Of a stretch of DNA of 64,000 bases, positions 11,354-23,253 are shown one piece after another (the stretch's first letter is position 1; each line of letters begins with the position of its first letter). Location: contig JALGQZ010000001.1 of the NCBI GenBank assembly GCA_023105745.1, forward strand, positions 46,623,662-46,687,661. The letters run 5' to 3'. The notes under the pieces were generated by a model. The model ran no database searches, had not been told where the DNA came from, and saw only the letters and a program-made list of their open reading frames with translations. The DNA comes from Austropuccinia psidii (Eukaryota > Basidiomycota > Pucciniomycetes > Pucciniales > Sphaerophragmiaceae). The position numbers were made by a program, and so were the translations under genes.

Positions 11354-12349
11354 TTTATGGTGCTTGGTGGGGATTGGAGTTTATGAAAGTAAGCTCCTCT
11401 CCTGGCATGCACCTTTAAGGGGGTATTCTACCCAAATTTGTTGTAAGCATCACCTTAGCCACTTTGTGAGCACTTGTCAATTCTTTGCACAGGTTCAGAA
11501 GGCCTTGCAACATCATACCCTCAAGATTTGGACCTTTCATCAAGATATGGCCCAATCTTTCTCTTATTTTCTTTTCTTTCTTTAATCATGCCATAAATTA
11601 TCTTTCAAGACATTCATTACCACAATTCATGTTATGGCATAATTTTTTTTTCACTTATGGTGCTTGGTGGGGAGTGGAAGTTATAAAAGTAAGTTCCATC
11701 TCCTGGTATGCATCCCTGAGGGGTCTACTTCTTGTAAAACATTACCTTGGCCACACTGTGAGCATCAAATGCTTGATTTTGTCTTTCAGAACATTTTGGC
11801 CAAAATCAAGAAACTCACCACAAGAAGGACAACCCTCAGGCATTTCTTATTTCTTTCTTTACTCTCTTTTTCTCTCAATTCTTTTCATTTTTATTTTTTA
11901 TTTCATTTTCTTTTACTTGTATCTTTTATTTTTATTTTTTATTTTTATTTTTATTTCTTAGTTCAAAAAGCAGTAGTCATCACTCCCATATCACGTTTGG
12001 GAGTCAATTCATTCAATAATCAAAGAGCAAAACACTAGTAATGGTAAAGACCACCTACAGATAACCCTCATCAAAACTTCTTCAAGTCAGCCTTAAACTC
12101 ATTCCTTAAGATCAAAATTGACAGCCAAAACCCAATCAGCAAGGCATCTATGGCAATTGACCATTCAAGGAGGAGATAAGAAGAAAGACATTCAGGAAGA
12201 AATCAAGATCAAAAGGAAAACCCTGCTTCAAATGGCCCAATTGGTCAATTTCATGAATTTATGCACTTTGTCACAAATGGCCATATCAAACCTCAAAACT
12301 TCAAAATAGCTCAGTTTTATCATTTTTCATCAAAATATGCTTAATTAGG

Positions 12350-12740
12350 CATATTGGCAAATTTGCGCATTTTGCCCATTTTTGCGCATTTGCGCACTTT
12401 TGCGCAAAAGGCCTGTTTATCTTGTCAAAAGTCTTCAAAAGGCCTTTTTGGCCAATTTCATCATAATTGCACATTTGCGCAAAAATGCGCAAAATGGCCA
12501 GAACACCTTAGAGGCCATTTTTCCATCATTTATCAACTTTTTCATCCTTTTCAGCAATATATATGCCATTATGGCATATATGCGCATTTGCGCACTTTGC
12601 GCATTTTGCGCAAAATGGCCAGAACACCCTATAAGGCCAATTTTTCATCATAAATCAAGTTTTTCAATTTTTCACCATTATATTCCATTATGGCATATAT
12701 GCGCATTTGTGCACTTTGCGCAAATTGGCCAAAATCCCCT
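12350..12740 (+). repeat. GCGCATTTGCGC-type repeat array
   Basis: At least four degenerate units, each rich in TTTGCGCATTTGCGCACTTT and followed by AAATGGCCA and a 'TTTTTCATCA' tail. Units start near 12360, 12475, 12577 and 12697. Their cores (TGCGCAAATGCGCA-like) are self-complementary, so each unit can fold into a hairpin. Confidence 0.7.
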
Positions 12741-13167
12741 TTAATCACAAAATCAAGGATTTTGGCCAGGACTTCTGAAATGGTCCAAAACCTCAAGTAT
12801 TGGCCACTTCATGCCAACACTGTCAAGATTCAAAATTATGATGAAATCAGGTGTTCTTGGGACATAAACGCAGGTCACCCCCTTTTCAAAAGCCATGAGG
12901 ACTCAAGAAAAGTTTAGTGAAGACACTCAAGACAAGAATGAACATTATTTTAGAAAAATGAAGGCATTTTGAAGGAAAAGAGGAAATTCAGAATCAAGAT
13001 CAAGGGGAAGATACCTACAAGTGATTAAATGGAGATTTTGTTTGAGTATTGATTGAAGAAGAAAGTTTAATGGGATACATTTAAGGAATTGGGGAAAGAA
13101 CTGTATGGATTGATTGCAAGCTCATCAAGACTCACTATACTCATGGTGCTCAGAGCTCACCATTTTC

Positions 13168-13180
13168 AAGAGGGGGATAA
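13168..13180 (+). promoter_or_regulatory. Family 1 polypurine tract
   Basis: AAGAGGGGGATAA lies directly before the 3' LTR (TGTCACAGCC at 13181). It is the expected primer for plus-strand DNA synthesis. The same tract (CAAGAGGGGGATAC) precedes the related LTR at 36601. Confidence 0.8.
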
Positions 13181-13957
13181 TGTCACAGCCAAGGAGGCAG
13201 GGGCATTACCAATAATCTTCAACAATCATTACCTCATTGGTACCCTTCAAAACCCAATCAGCAACAATCATTATTTCATGGATACCCTTCAAAACCCAAT
13301 CAGCAAGGGGGTTTCATTCTACATTCTCCAAATACAGTTTCAGACCTCAATACAGTTTCATACAGGCAAGACCCAAATACAGGATTCACCAAATACAGGC
13401 CTTTCATCAATACAGGCGCAAATACCTGTATTGACTTTATAACCTGTATTGGATTCACCAATACAGGATTCAATCCCACATACAACTTCTTCCAGCATAC
13501 AGGCCAGTATCTCAACACTCAAACTCCAAGGCTGGTATTTCTCACATATACAAGCCCCTCTTCATCCGCCTGGGGGTTTTTCCCCCAGTTAATTAAAATA
13601 TTGGATTTATTATTTAATATTATTTTATTTCTCATTTAAGAAATATTATTTTATTATTTATTAAGTTAGTCTTTGCCTTCCCTCACCTGTTAAGTAGAGT
13701 ACTGGTGGCCATATCCTTTATTAATCCTTTTCTCTTTTCTGAACAGGTTGAAACAGTGGTACAGGATTATTTGTGGTTGGCTCTTTATTATTGCTTTTGT
13801 TTTGTCTCTCTTATCTTTTATGCTTATTATTTCATGACTAGGAATTTATCCTCTTACTCTATTACTCTTATCATTTGAGTACTCTTCTGAGCCCTCCATA
13901 AGTAAGTCTGTTCACTGAGTGCCAGGCCCTCTTCATTTTAGAAGAGCCCCTGTGACA
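13181..13957 (+). repeat. Family 1 3' LTR
   Basis: It is 777 bp, the same length and ends as the 5' LTR at 4754, with roughly a dozen single-base differences seen by eye. AGTAG at 13958-13962 repeats the target site. Confidence 0.95.
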
Positions 13958-13962
13958 AGTAG

Positions 13963-15076
13963 TGCCAACAATAATTTGTACCCTTTGGGCATGTTGAACA
14001 CTAACATGGTATTTGTAAACACTGCAGGAAGTTTGAGAACAAAATCAGAGATAGTTGTAATGGGAAATTGTACTTCTTGACATATGTTTCTTGGAAATTA
14101 ATACTTAAATATTAATGGTATTGACATCAATAACAATAGAGACAGATATTTCACAATTGCAGAAAACAAAGGACAAAAATTTTCTTTTTTCAATATTCCC
14201 AAACAAATATCAGTAATATCTTCAAATAAAGAATTTTATAAGGAGGAATTTGTGACAAATTAACTTAGTGAAGCAAGAGTTAATCCAAAAATGGGGCCAG
14301 AGCTTATTAATTTATTATACAATTAGAAGAATTCCTTTGCTTCAGATAATGAGCCATTAGGAGCCATTAGAGGGCATTAAGTTGATATTACTTTTTCATA
14401 TTGACAGACCCTACCCTCCAGTACTCAGAAGATCAGCTTACCAGAAAGCCCCAGAGCTAGAGGAGCCTTGGAAAAGAACATCCAAGATTTAATGCAACCT
14501 GTGTACTGAGACAGGTAGGCCATGATGAAGAGGTTTAAGTTACAATTCCTGTAATTATTGCTTGGAGCAATGATAAATAAAGGATGGTTGGAGATTTTAT
14601 AGCATGAGATACTTATACAGCTCCAGATAAATATCAAATTCCTGGAATCCAAGAAACCTTGCCTCAATTACCTAAGGCAAGTACATAAATTCAACAGATG
14701 CATTGAAAGGCTTTCATCAGAATGTTCTAATGCCCAAAGCCAAGGAATTACTTAGAATTATCACTAACTGTGGTATTTATGGTTATCTCAGAATTCCCTT
14801 TGAGATTAAGAAAACTCCATATAATTTTCAAAGAATGGTGAAAACCATCTTTCCCACATAATTTCCTGAAGGATGGCTCATTATTTATATTCATGAAATA
14901 ATTATATTTTTTGACTCATAGTCTTTGTACCTTGGAAGACTTGGAAGAGTACTGGACAAAGCTGCATAGGTGAATATGAAAATTTCACTTGAGAAATGAA
15001 ATTTTGGTTTTGAAGAACTTGAGGAACTTGGACATGTAGTTTCAGGATGAAGCTTGGGTATTACTGAAAATAAAGT
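13963..15076 (+). pseudogene. Old Gypsy copy G4, protease to RT (part 2 of 3)
   Basis: Continuation of the fragment ending at 4753. It encodes decayed protease C-terminus (LNINGIDINNNRDRYFTI, matching family 3's [14 protein letters not shown]), then the RT N-terminus and palm (LKGFHQN, GIYGYLR, YNFQRM). Numerous stops and frame changes interrupt it. It ends in GITENKV at AAAGT (15072-15076), the family 2 target site, and resumes at 25092. Confidence 0.8.
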
Positions 15077-16886
15077 TGTGAGCCTTAGAGGTAATTTCAT
15101 ATACCCAAAAGACCACAATTACAAAAATAACATATTAATTTAAATAAAATAAGTTTATTTATATTATTAAGATAAAAATCAAAATATAAATATAAGATTA
15201 TATTAAAAAGAAAAGAATTAATTACAACTTAAAAATAAAAATACATTAAATTTTGTAAGTGTAAAATTACATTTATACTTGAAAAAATTAAGTAAAAATG
15301 AAATTTTAACAAAATTGTGAAAAAATAAATAAATTTGGAAAAAAGTTAAATAAAAATTCTTATAGATTTTTATCTAATAAATAAACATAAAAAAATTATT
15401 TCACCATTGGATTCCTCATAAAAAATCAGGTGGGGTCACCTCTGAGTGAAATTCTTGTAACTCAACTCTAAATAAGCTTAAATTAAGTTTTTAGTATTTT
15501 CAATACAAAAGTTGAAAATCCTCAAAACTTTAATTTAGGTCACACCACATGTGGTGTTAACCATCAATTTCTGTGTTAAAATTTAGGTGTTGTGTTTAGT
15601 TTAGAACTTATGAGGAATTGAAGTATTTTCAATTGAATTCAATTGAAATGTCAAAATGTGCACATGTATTACATAAGTGAACTTTGATTTACATATGAGG
15701 TGTCAATTATTACTGTATTGTACTGTACAATTGAATTGAATTACATATGTAAATTATAAGTATAATACATGATGAGGAATTAAAGGAAAAATAAATTGGA
15801 AAGATTAAATTTGGGGGGGGAAAGGAACTCCAGCTCTAAGGGCGAGCTAGACCCCCAAAATCCTTGCTGACAGGCATGGGATGTCAAACTTCACGCAAAC
15901 GTTCATCACTTTTGGCCTGGAATTGAGTTACAGGGTCTGTGGACTCAATTGATGATGAGGTTTTGATACCAGCTGGGGTAGTTTTAGCTGTTGCCAAGAG
16001 GGTAAAACAATCATAGTAAAAACAGTTTTAACTGGTTTCTACGCCTCTGACACACATTCTGACGTGTTCCGAAGGCTCTAGGCCTGGTATTGCTATAGTA
16101 ATGGCTGATTTAAGGGTCTAAAATGGCTAAAAATGGCTTAAACCAGCCCTTTTTGGTCTAAACCAGGGTGAAATGATGCCATAATTGGCTTTTCTGTTGT
16201 CAGACTGTTTTTCACTACTGAAAAGAGTAAATTTTACTTTTGGAGTAAGAGAATTGATGGCTATAAAAGAATTTCTTCTTTGCCCCACTTTTCTCTTCAT
16301 GTTAGAATCTTTTCCTTTTATAATTAGTTTAAACATTGTTAAACCAATCAATAAAATGTTCCAACCACCTTTTTTAAATCATTTTGGACCTTTTAACCAC
16401 GTGAAAAAATAATTATAATCATTGTTTGTAACTCTTATAATCATTTTTACCCCTGAGCCACCCCAAAAGTGAATTAAAGCATCTTTCATCACTGTAAACT
16501 TTGTCACTTTGTTTCCAAATTCACTCTGGTCACTTTTGGGCGTGTTTTCTCTTTAATATTATCTTTAAAAACTTTGTTCTTTAATTAATTTCTTCCAGTT
16601 CTTTGCTCAATTAATTCCAATTGAAATTGCTCTTGAAGAAATTTCTTTTGTAGCCTTAAAATATCTCGTGTAGAGTATTTTTTGGATAAATTTTTATTGT
16701 TGGTAAAACAATAAATTTTTATAATATTATTGTTTTATACTAATAAATTTATAAACAATAAAATTGGCGTGTTTTCTCTTAAAAATAATATTTCTTACTA
16801 TTTTTAATTGATTTTTACCTTATACAAATTTTGAGGACAGGAAAAGTACTTGATTTTTAATCAAAGTTTCATATCCACACCTTACA
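15077..16886 (+). repeat. Family 2 5' LTR
   Basis: It begins TGTGAGCCTTAGAGGTAATT and ends ATATCCACACCTTACA. It is followed by TTTGGGGGCCCAGCC, the position of the primer-binding site. The first ten bases after the LTR are the same in family 3, so this may be a conserved primer-binding site, but its tRNA was not identified. Confidence 0.93.
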
Positions 16887-17110
16887 TTTGGGGGCCCAGC
16901 CATGATATTTTACCTTTGAAATATTTTTTTACTCTTTTTAAATCTTTTTTCTTATATTGAAAAATTTAAAAACATATAAAAAATACTTATAATTCAAAAA
17001 AAACCCATAAGAAATAATTTTTTTCATATTATAAGTGAGGCTTATATTTTTATTTCTTTTTTGAAATATCCTTTTTTTACTTAAATGATTGGTTTTTTCA
17101 TTAACTTTAG

Positions 17111-18022
17111 TGTCTGACAGCGTGGTAAGACAAGAAAACATTGAAACAGCCTCAACAGTCACCAGCCTTATTCCTGCTAGTACTATTAGTTCAAACCATG
17201 ATAGTACTGTTATTGTGACTCAAAATAACCAACCTGAACCAATATCTTCTGAATTGATTAACTTGGACATAAGTAATACTCTTCAGAAAGCCAAAGATTT
17301 GGCCAATAGTAAGTTTTTTGACATAAAATTACTATTTTAAGCTTTTTTAACCATAATTATGCCTTCAACCAGGTCAGGAGCCAGCTATAACCCCTCAAGC
17401 AGCTCCCAGAAAGGTAATAGACATGATTATGGCAGAGGCCAATCAGGTACAGAAGGAAAAGGGTCAGTTGATGACTTTCAAACAACTAAAATGGGTCATT
17501 CTGAAGCTGATAATACCATTTTACCTTCAAAAAGAGCTGACACCACCACAACAAGCCTCTGTGGACATATACAAAGCCAGCCACAGTGCATACAACAATG
17601 CACTTCAATTCAAGCAGTACCAGATCCTTGCAGACCTGTGGAAGAAGTGCATGAATTCTTACCTAACTGTGAGAAAACTTCTGGGCCATCCCAACACCTG
17701 CAAATTGCTCAATGGATGGCATCCATTGATGGAGAAGAAAAACATGATGCTGTTGACACTAGAATGGAGGAAGAACAACCCTCCACCACCCAAACCAGTG
17801 CCAAAAACAGCCCCAGTGGCCAGCACCAGCAATTCCAACGTGAAAAAACAGCCAAAAGTTCCAAACAAGGGCAAAGGGAGGGCACCAGCCCCAAAGCCTT
17901 ACAGCCAAGGATACAGAATTCCAAAGATTCAGCAGGATGCCATGGAAAATGTATTTCAGATGGCCAGAACCATGATGGAATTACAGAAGAAGGAGGAAGC
18001 CAGATTAAGATTCCAGAAATGA
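17111..18022 (+). CDS. Family 2 ORF1, apparently spliced, unknown function
   Basis: Proposed small protein encoded ahead of the capsid gene. A coding exon (17111-17308) is bounded by a 3' splice site (TTAACTTTAG) and a 5' splice site (GTAAGT). Removing 17309-17372 (64 bases, ending CAACCAG) joins it in frame to 17373-18022, which ends at a TGA. A leader exon ending ...TATAA at 17034 (GTGAGG follows) would supply the A of a split start codon A|TG, giving about 282 residues. The C-terminal part (YRIPKIQQDAMENVF, then a charged helix) matches family 3 (YRIPKIQKDAMDNVF). I do not recognise a domain. The overlapping frame from 17359 is open but reads like a shadow. Confidence 0.5.
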
Positions 18023-19480
18023 TTTCTGATATATTTGATTCCATCCCAGAGTTGTATGATGCTATAAATGACATGAAAAAACATCTTTCTGATAAAAATG
18101 AAACCATTTGTAACAACATTAAAACAAACAACCTGAGTCTGTGCCAAATTAATGAAACACCTATGTGTTTTGAAAAAGTTTTAAGAACAATTGAAAATTC
18201 CAATAATGATAATTCTTCTAACAATAAAATAAATGAACAATCTGCCATTATTCAAGAATTAACAGATAAATATTCTGAGTTAAATATTGATGACATAATT
18301 GAAACAAGAATTAAACAAGCCATAAATATTATCAAAATAGATAACAAGAAAGTCCTTTATGACATTTCAAATTCATTTACTGAAGTAAAGACATATACCA
18401 TTGCCTTGAAAAAGTGTTTTGATGCTTCACAAGAAGAAGTATCAAAATTATCAATGAAATTGAATCAAGTCACTGCTGATAATACAAGACAGACAGAGTT
18501 ATGGCAAGAACTGACACATAAAGAAGACATGTATAAAATTGAAGTAATAAATTTAATACAAAGCTTCCAACATGAATACAGAAATTCCCAAAGGTGTAGC
18601 AACAGTAAAATGAATGACATTGAACAAATACTGAACACCTTACCAAGAATGTCTACACCTATAAATCAAAATGAGGGCACAAGAATTACAAATCCACAAG
18701 TATTGGATCCTGATAATTCACAATTAAAAAATGAATTATCCACTTCTTTTCATAACTTGGAACCATCAATGGGCCAAGCACTCTTGAAAGAAGTTCCAAA
18801 ACTTAAAGAGTGGCCTCACTTCAGTGGTGAAGGAGAGTATGACCATATGGAATTCATTATAGGTATTGACATGATCAAAGAGTATTTTGAATTACCAGAC
18901 AGATTGGTAACAGCCAGGTTTAACACCTTGTTTACCAGATCAGCTCACAGATGGTACATCAGAATAAGACAAGCACATGGACACCAGAGTTGGACTTGGT
19001 GGAAAGCCCAAATCATCAACAAATGGGCAAATGATGCTTGGAGGTTTAAAGTTGAAACAGCCTTTGGATATGCCAAATTTAATGCTGATAAAGACAAAGC
19101 TTTCCCATGGGTTTGCCAACAAAAAGACATATTAACAGAATTATATCCTGACATGTCAGAATTTATGATCCATAGAAAAATTCTGAGACAATTTGGAGCT
19201 GACTTAGAGCATGCTGTCAAAAGCAGGACTACTTAACAATCTTCAGCAGAGGATATTATCAATATACTAGAAGAAGTAACCACCAGAACCAAAATTGGTT
19301 CTACACCTTGGAAAGATTCTTTGAACAAAAAACCCAAAGAAAATTCTAGTAATATTAAGTATAAATCTGCAGATACAGTCAGAAAATGCCATATTTGCCA
19401 AAGCACCACCCATTTAGCCAATACATGTCCAAAAAGGGGGAAAATCAATGAGATTGACATTGAAAAGGAACCAGATGTTT
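18023..19480 (+). pseudogene. gag: Family 2 Gag capsid and zinc knuckle
   Basis: A long helical region (about 18023-18750) is followed by the retrotransposon capsid domain (LKEWPHFSGEGEYDHMEF, then RWYIRIRQAHG and WWKAQIINKWANDAWR), matching family 3 at 49880-50350. A stop (TAA 19234-19236) interrupts it. In the same frame follows a classical C-x2-C-x4-H-x4-C zinc knuckle (CHICQSTTHLANTC, about 19387-19428), then another stop near 19480. The frame is already open from 17359, but the part before ~18000 overlaps ORF1. Gag and pol are in one frame, so no frameshift is needed in this family. Confidence 0.8.
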
Positions 19481-19578
19481 AAAAAGAAGACATAATTGAA
19501 GACAATTCAGATGATAAGTCATCCATATTTTCTGAATCTTCAAAAGATATAGAAAATATCAATGCCACTTTTGACATC

Positions 19579-22500
19579 ATGGAATCTGATTCCCACTTAC
19601 CACAATTGAGAAATGGTCAAGTTGATTTATCAAAAGTTCAAGATGCACAACTTATGAAGACAAAACCAAACAGAGGAAACATTTATACAGCTGGTAACTC
19701 CTTTATAACAGAGTTGGTGATTGACAACAAGCCCACCAAACTTTTGCTTGACCCAGGAGCCTTCTGCTCTTGTGTTGGAGAATCGTTTCTCAAGACTTGT
19801 GTACCAAATTTTGAAGACCAATTGTTACCAATTGATGGTATAAAATTCAACAGTGCAAGTAACCCAATGAAAGCATTAGTAATCTTTGAGACCAATGTCA
19901 TATTCCCACACATAAATGGGAATTTAAGGATCACAGTTGAATTTGTTGTTATGGAAAATTGCTCTAGTACCCATCTTATATTGGGAAATGACTATTTAAT
20001 CATGTATGGGATAGATTTACATAATAACAAAGACAGATACTTTACTATTGGAGACAATAAGCGCCAAAAATTTGCCTTTTTACCATTTAAAAGACAAATT
20101 ACAGTAAATAAAGTGTCACCAGTCAGCTTAGAGTTAGAGAAATTCAAGTCTGAACATTTAAATGAGGCTGAAATAAGCCTTCATCTGACTGATAAACAAG
20201 AAAATGAACTTTCTTCCTTTTTGTATGACCACAGAGGAGCATTTGCTACAGAAAAAGAACCTCTAGGAGCAATTATTGGTCATGAAGTTTACATCATTCT
20301 TAACATTGAGAGACCTTATCCACCACTCTTAAGAATACCTGCATATCCAGCAAGTCCAAAATCAAGAGAAGCTCTAGAAATTCATATCAAAGAACTTCTG
20401 GACCTTGGTGTAATAAGAAAAGTAGTCCAAAATGAAGAGGTATAAATAACTACACCAGTCATAGTGGCATGGAATAATGGAAAATCCAGAATTGTTGGGG
20501 ACTTTAGAGCTCTGAACACTTACACTGTTCCAGACAGATACTCAATACCAAAAATCCAAATTGCCCTTACTCAAATATCTCAAGAAGTGTATATAACCAC
20601 TATCAATGCCCTTAAAGGATTCCATCAAAATGTGGTGACACCAAGAGCAAGAAAATACTTGAGAATTATTGTTCATTTTGGAGTGTATGAATACTTGAGG
20701 ATGCCCTTTGGTATCAAAAATGCACCTTCACACTTCCAAAGAATGATGAATGAAATCTTCCCTGAAGAACTCTCAGAGGGATGGTTAATTGTTTACATTG
20801 ATGACATTATTGTCTGTTCCAAGACTTGGGAGGAGCACATGTACAGATTGTCCAGAGTTTTGACAAAAATTCAATCAGTCAACATGAAAATCTCCTTGAA
20901 GAAATGCCATTTTGGATTTAAAGAACTTAAGGCACTAGGAAATGTTGTAGCTGGTTTATCCCTTGGAATTGACAAAAACAAAGTTTCAGCAGTATTGCTA
21001 AAACCCATGCCTCAGAAAAAGAAGGAAATTCAGTCATTCTTAGGTTTTGCAGGATATTACAGGAAACACATTAAAGATTTTGCATCCATAGCAAGACCAC
21101 TTTATAAATTGTGTTACAAAGACACAGTATTTGAAATGACTGTTGACAGAGTCAAAGCCTTTGAGTATCTAAGAGAAGCCTTGACCGCTGCTCCACTCTT
21201 ACTGATGCCAGACTTTAAATTACCTTTCAAACTGTATATTGATGCATCAGGGGATGGGCTAGGTGCTGCACTTCACCAAGTTCAGATCATAAATGACAAA
21301 CCTGTAGAAGGACCCTTATGTTTCATATCAAGGCAAATCAAACCAACTGAAGCCAGATATGGAGCAAGTCAGATGGAATGTCTATGTCTTGTCTGGGCCT
21401 TGGAGAAATTGAACTACTTCTTGAAGGGATGTGTTTTTGAGGTGATAACAGATTGTACAGCTGTCAAATCACTTTTAAACATGAAAACACCCAACAGACA
21501 TAGGCTCAGATGGCAAATAGCCATACAAGAATACAGAGGCAATATAACTATTGTTCATAAGGATGGGAATATTCATAAGAATTCAGATGGACTAAGCAGA
21601 TGGCCATTATCAAATAATACTGATATCCCTGCTTATGTGCCAGAAGAAGCTTCACCACAAATTCCAATAGAAGGAATAGGTGTTACAGACTTAAACACCA
21701 CCTTCTTTGAAGAAGTCAGAAACAGCTACACTAAGGATAACAATTGTAGCATCTTATGCCAATTACTTAACAAAGACTGTAAAGACAACTCTCTAATACA
21801 TTCCTTGGATGAAGTATGGAGAAAATCTTATGATGAAGGAAGATTTCACCTACTGGATGGTATAATTTACCACAGAACCAAGCACACATGTGTCATGAAA
21901 GTTGTAGACAGGTCATTAATCAATCTTGTACTGAAAGAATGCCATGATAGTCCCTTTTCAGGACATCTGTCTGAAGACAGAACAAGAGAAAAAGTAAAGA
22001 CCTGCATATGGTGGCCAATGTGGCAGAAAGATGTTTCAGAGTATTGAAAAACCTGTGACAGATGCCAAAAGGCAAATAAATCGACTGGCAAGAGACTTGG
22101 AAATATGATAAAAATCCAAGAACCAAACAGACCTTGGGAAATTGTCCATATGGATTGGGTAACTGGCCCACCACCAGGAGGTGACAGAAGTTATAATTCT
22201 TGCCTAGTAATTGTGGACAGATTCAGTAAAACTCCAATCTTTTTACCATGTCATAAAGATGATACAGCCATGGATACAGCTCTTCTGATATGGAATAGAG
22301 TAGTGTCATGGACTGGGATATTTACAAATATCATTAGTGATAGGGATCCCAAATTCACTTCAGCACTATGGACAAATCTTCACCAATTATTTGGCACTAA
22401 ACTGTCTTTCTCTACGGCCTACCACCCACAAACTGGTGGCCTGGCTGAAAGGATGATCCAAACTTTAGAGAACATGGTGAGAAGATTTTGTGCATATGGC

Positions 22501-22602
22501 CTTGAATTCAAAGATTGTGATGGATTTACCCATGATTGGTGTACTCTGTTGCCAGCACTGGAATTAGCATGTAAAAGATCAATCCATGCCAGTACCAATT
22601 AG
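19579..22602 (+). pseudogene. pol: Family 2 pol: protease, RT, RNase H, integrase
   Basis: Protease active site is LLDPGAFCSC (CCA at 19753-19755), with proline replacing the essential serine/threonine. The [11 protein letters not shown] box is present (about 20797-20823). However, the first catalytic aspartate is asparagine ([13 protein letters not shown] 20605-20607; family 3 has [10 protein letters not shown]). RNase H begins [11 protein letters not shown] and ends NSDGLSRW. The integrase zinc domain ends CDRCQKAN; the core has MDWVTG, ISDRDPKF and GLAERM. In-frame stops lie at about 20443, 22045 and 22600. Confidence 0.88.
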
Positions 22603-22625
22603 ACTCCTGCTATTCTAGAAAAAGG

Positions 22626-23243
22626 ATGGAACCCCAAGGTTTTTTGAGGAAAGACTTAATTGAAATACATCCCACAGATGCTAGCTTCAAAGGAATGCTA
22701 GACAAAGCTAGAAAGCATGCAGTAAGGTTCATGGAGGACTCTTTTGCATATGCTAAAGACAAATGGGATAAATCACATGCAACTCCAGATTTCAAAGTGG
22801 GTGACCTAGTTCTTGTATCCACCACTAACTTCAATAACATCAAAGGATGTAAAAAGTTGAAATACTCCTTTGCAGGACCTTTCATGATTAAGGCCCTCCA
22901 TGGAGAAAATGCTGTTGAAGTAGAGTTATCTGAAGAACTTAGAAATAAGCATCCTACATTTCCAGTGAGCTTGATAAAGCCATATAAATCTAGTGATGCT
23001 GAGAAATTTCCCTTGAGGAATATGATTACCCAAGTTATACCTCCTATTGAGACATCTGGTACTAAGAAAATTACCAAAGTTCTTAAAGAAAGAAAATTAA
23101 GAACCAAAAAAGTAAGGGAATACCTTGTTAGGTACAGTGACCCAACTTGTGAAGATGAATGGTTAGAAGAAAAGGATATACCAGAAGCTACCAATCTCCT
23201 CAGGAGATTCAGACACACTAGAAACACCAATATTACAAAGTAA
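22626..23243 (+). pseudogene. pol: Family 2 pol C-terminus with chromodomain-like end
   Basis: Integrase C-terminal part ([18 protein letters not shown], then KHPFPVS-like [13 protein letters not shown]), followed by a chromodomain-like segment (REYLVRYSDP, EDEWLEEKDIPEA, LLRRFRHTR). A deletion and stops near 22600-22645 separate it from the rest of pol. Comparison with family 3 (53742-54387) shows the missing bases. Confidence 0.8.
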
Positions 23244-23253
23244 TATTCTTTTT

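Larger units (their letters stand above)
11354..13180 (+). other. Family 1 long 3' untranslated region
   Basis: This 1.8-kb non-coding tail lies before the 3' LTR. A ~170-base block starting GGTGCTTGGTGGGGA occurs twice (about 11357-11530 and 11659-11830) and once in the second copy (about 30472-30650). A T-rich run occupies 11880-11960. A GCGCAAA-rich repeat region fills about 12350-12740. The short open frames here are not credible genes. Confidence 0.7.
4754..13957 (+). mobile_element. Family 1 Ty3/Gypsy chromovirus, full length
   Basis: The element is 9204 bp with two 777-bp LTRs (4754-5530 and 13181-13957) beginning TGTCACAGCC and ending CCTGTGACA. It is flanked by the 5-bp target duplication AGTAG (4749-4753 and 13958-13962). 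Order: LTR, leader, gag, protease, reverse transcriptase, RNase H, integrase, chromodomain, long 3' untranslated region, polypurine tract, LTR. The LTRs differ at only about a dozen positions by eye, so insertion is fairly recent. Even so, pol carries several frameshifts and stops. Relatives in the window are the partial copy at 27705-30766 and the 3' end at 35631-37340. Confidence 0.95.

Noticed and set aside
12354..12744. Overlapping frames of 99 and 120 codons in the GCGC repeat region
   Set aside because: Translations repeat the same short phrases because of the DNA repeat; not genes.
15851..15860. Self-priming in family 2 through CCCCCAAA in the LTR pairing with TTTGGGGG after it
   Set aside because: Only eight bases pair, and family 3, which shares the primer-site sequence, lacks the LTR match.
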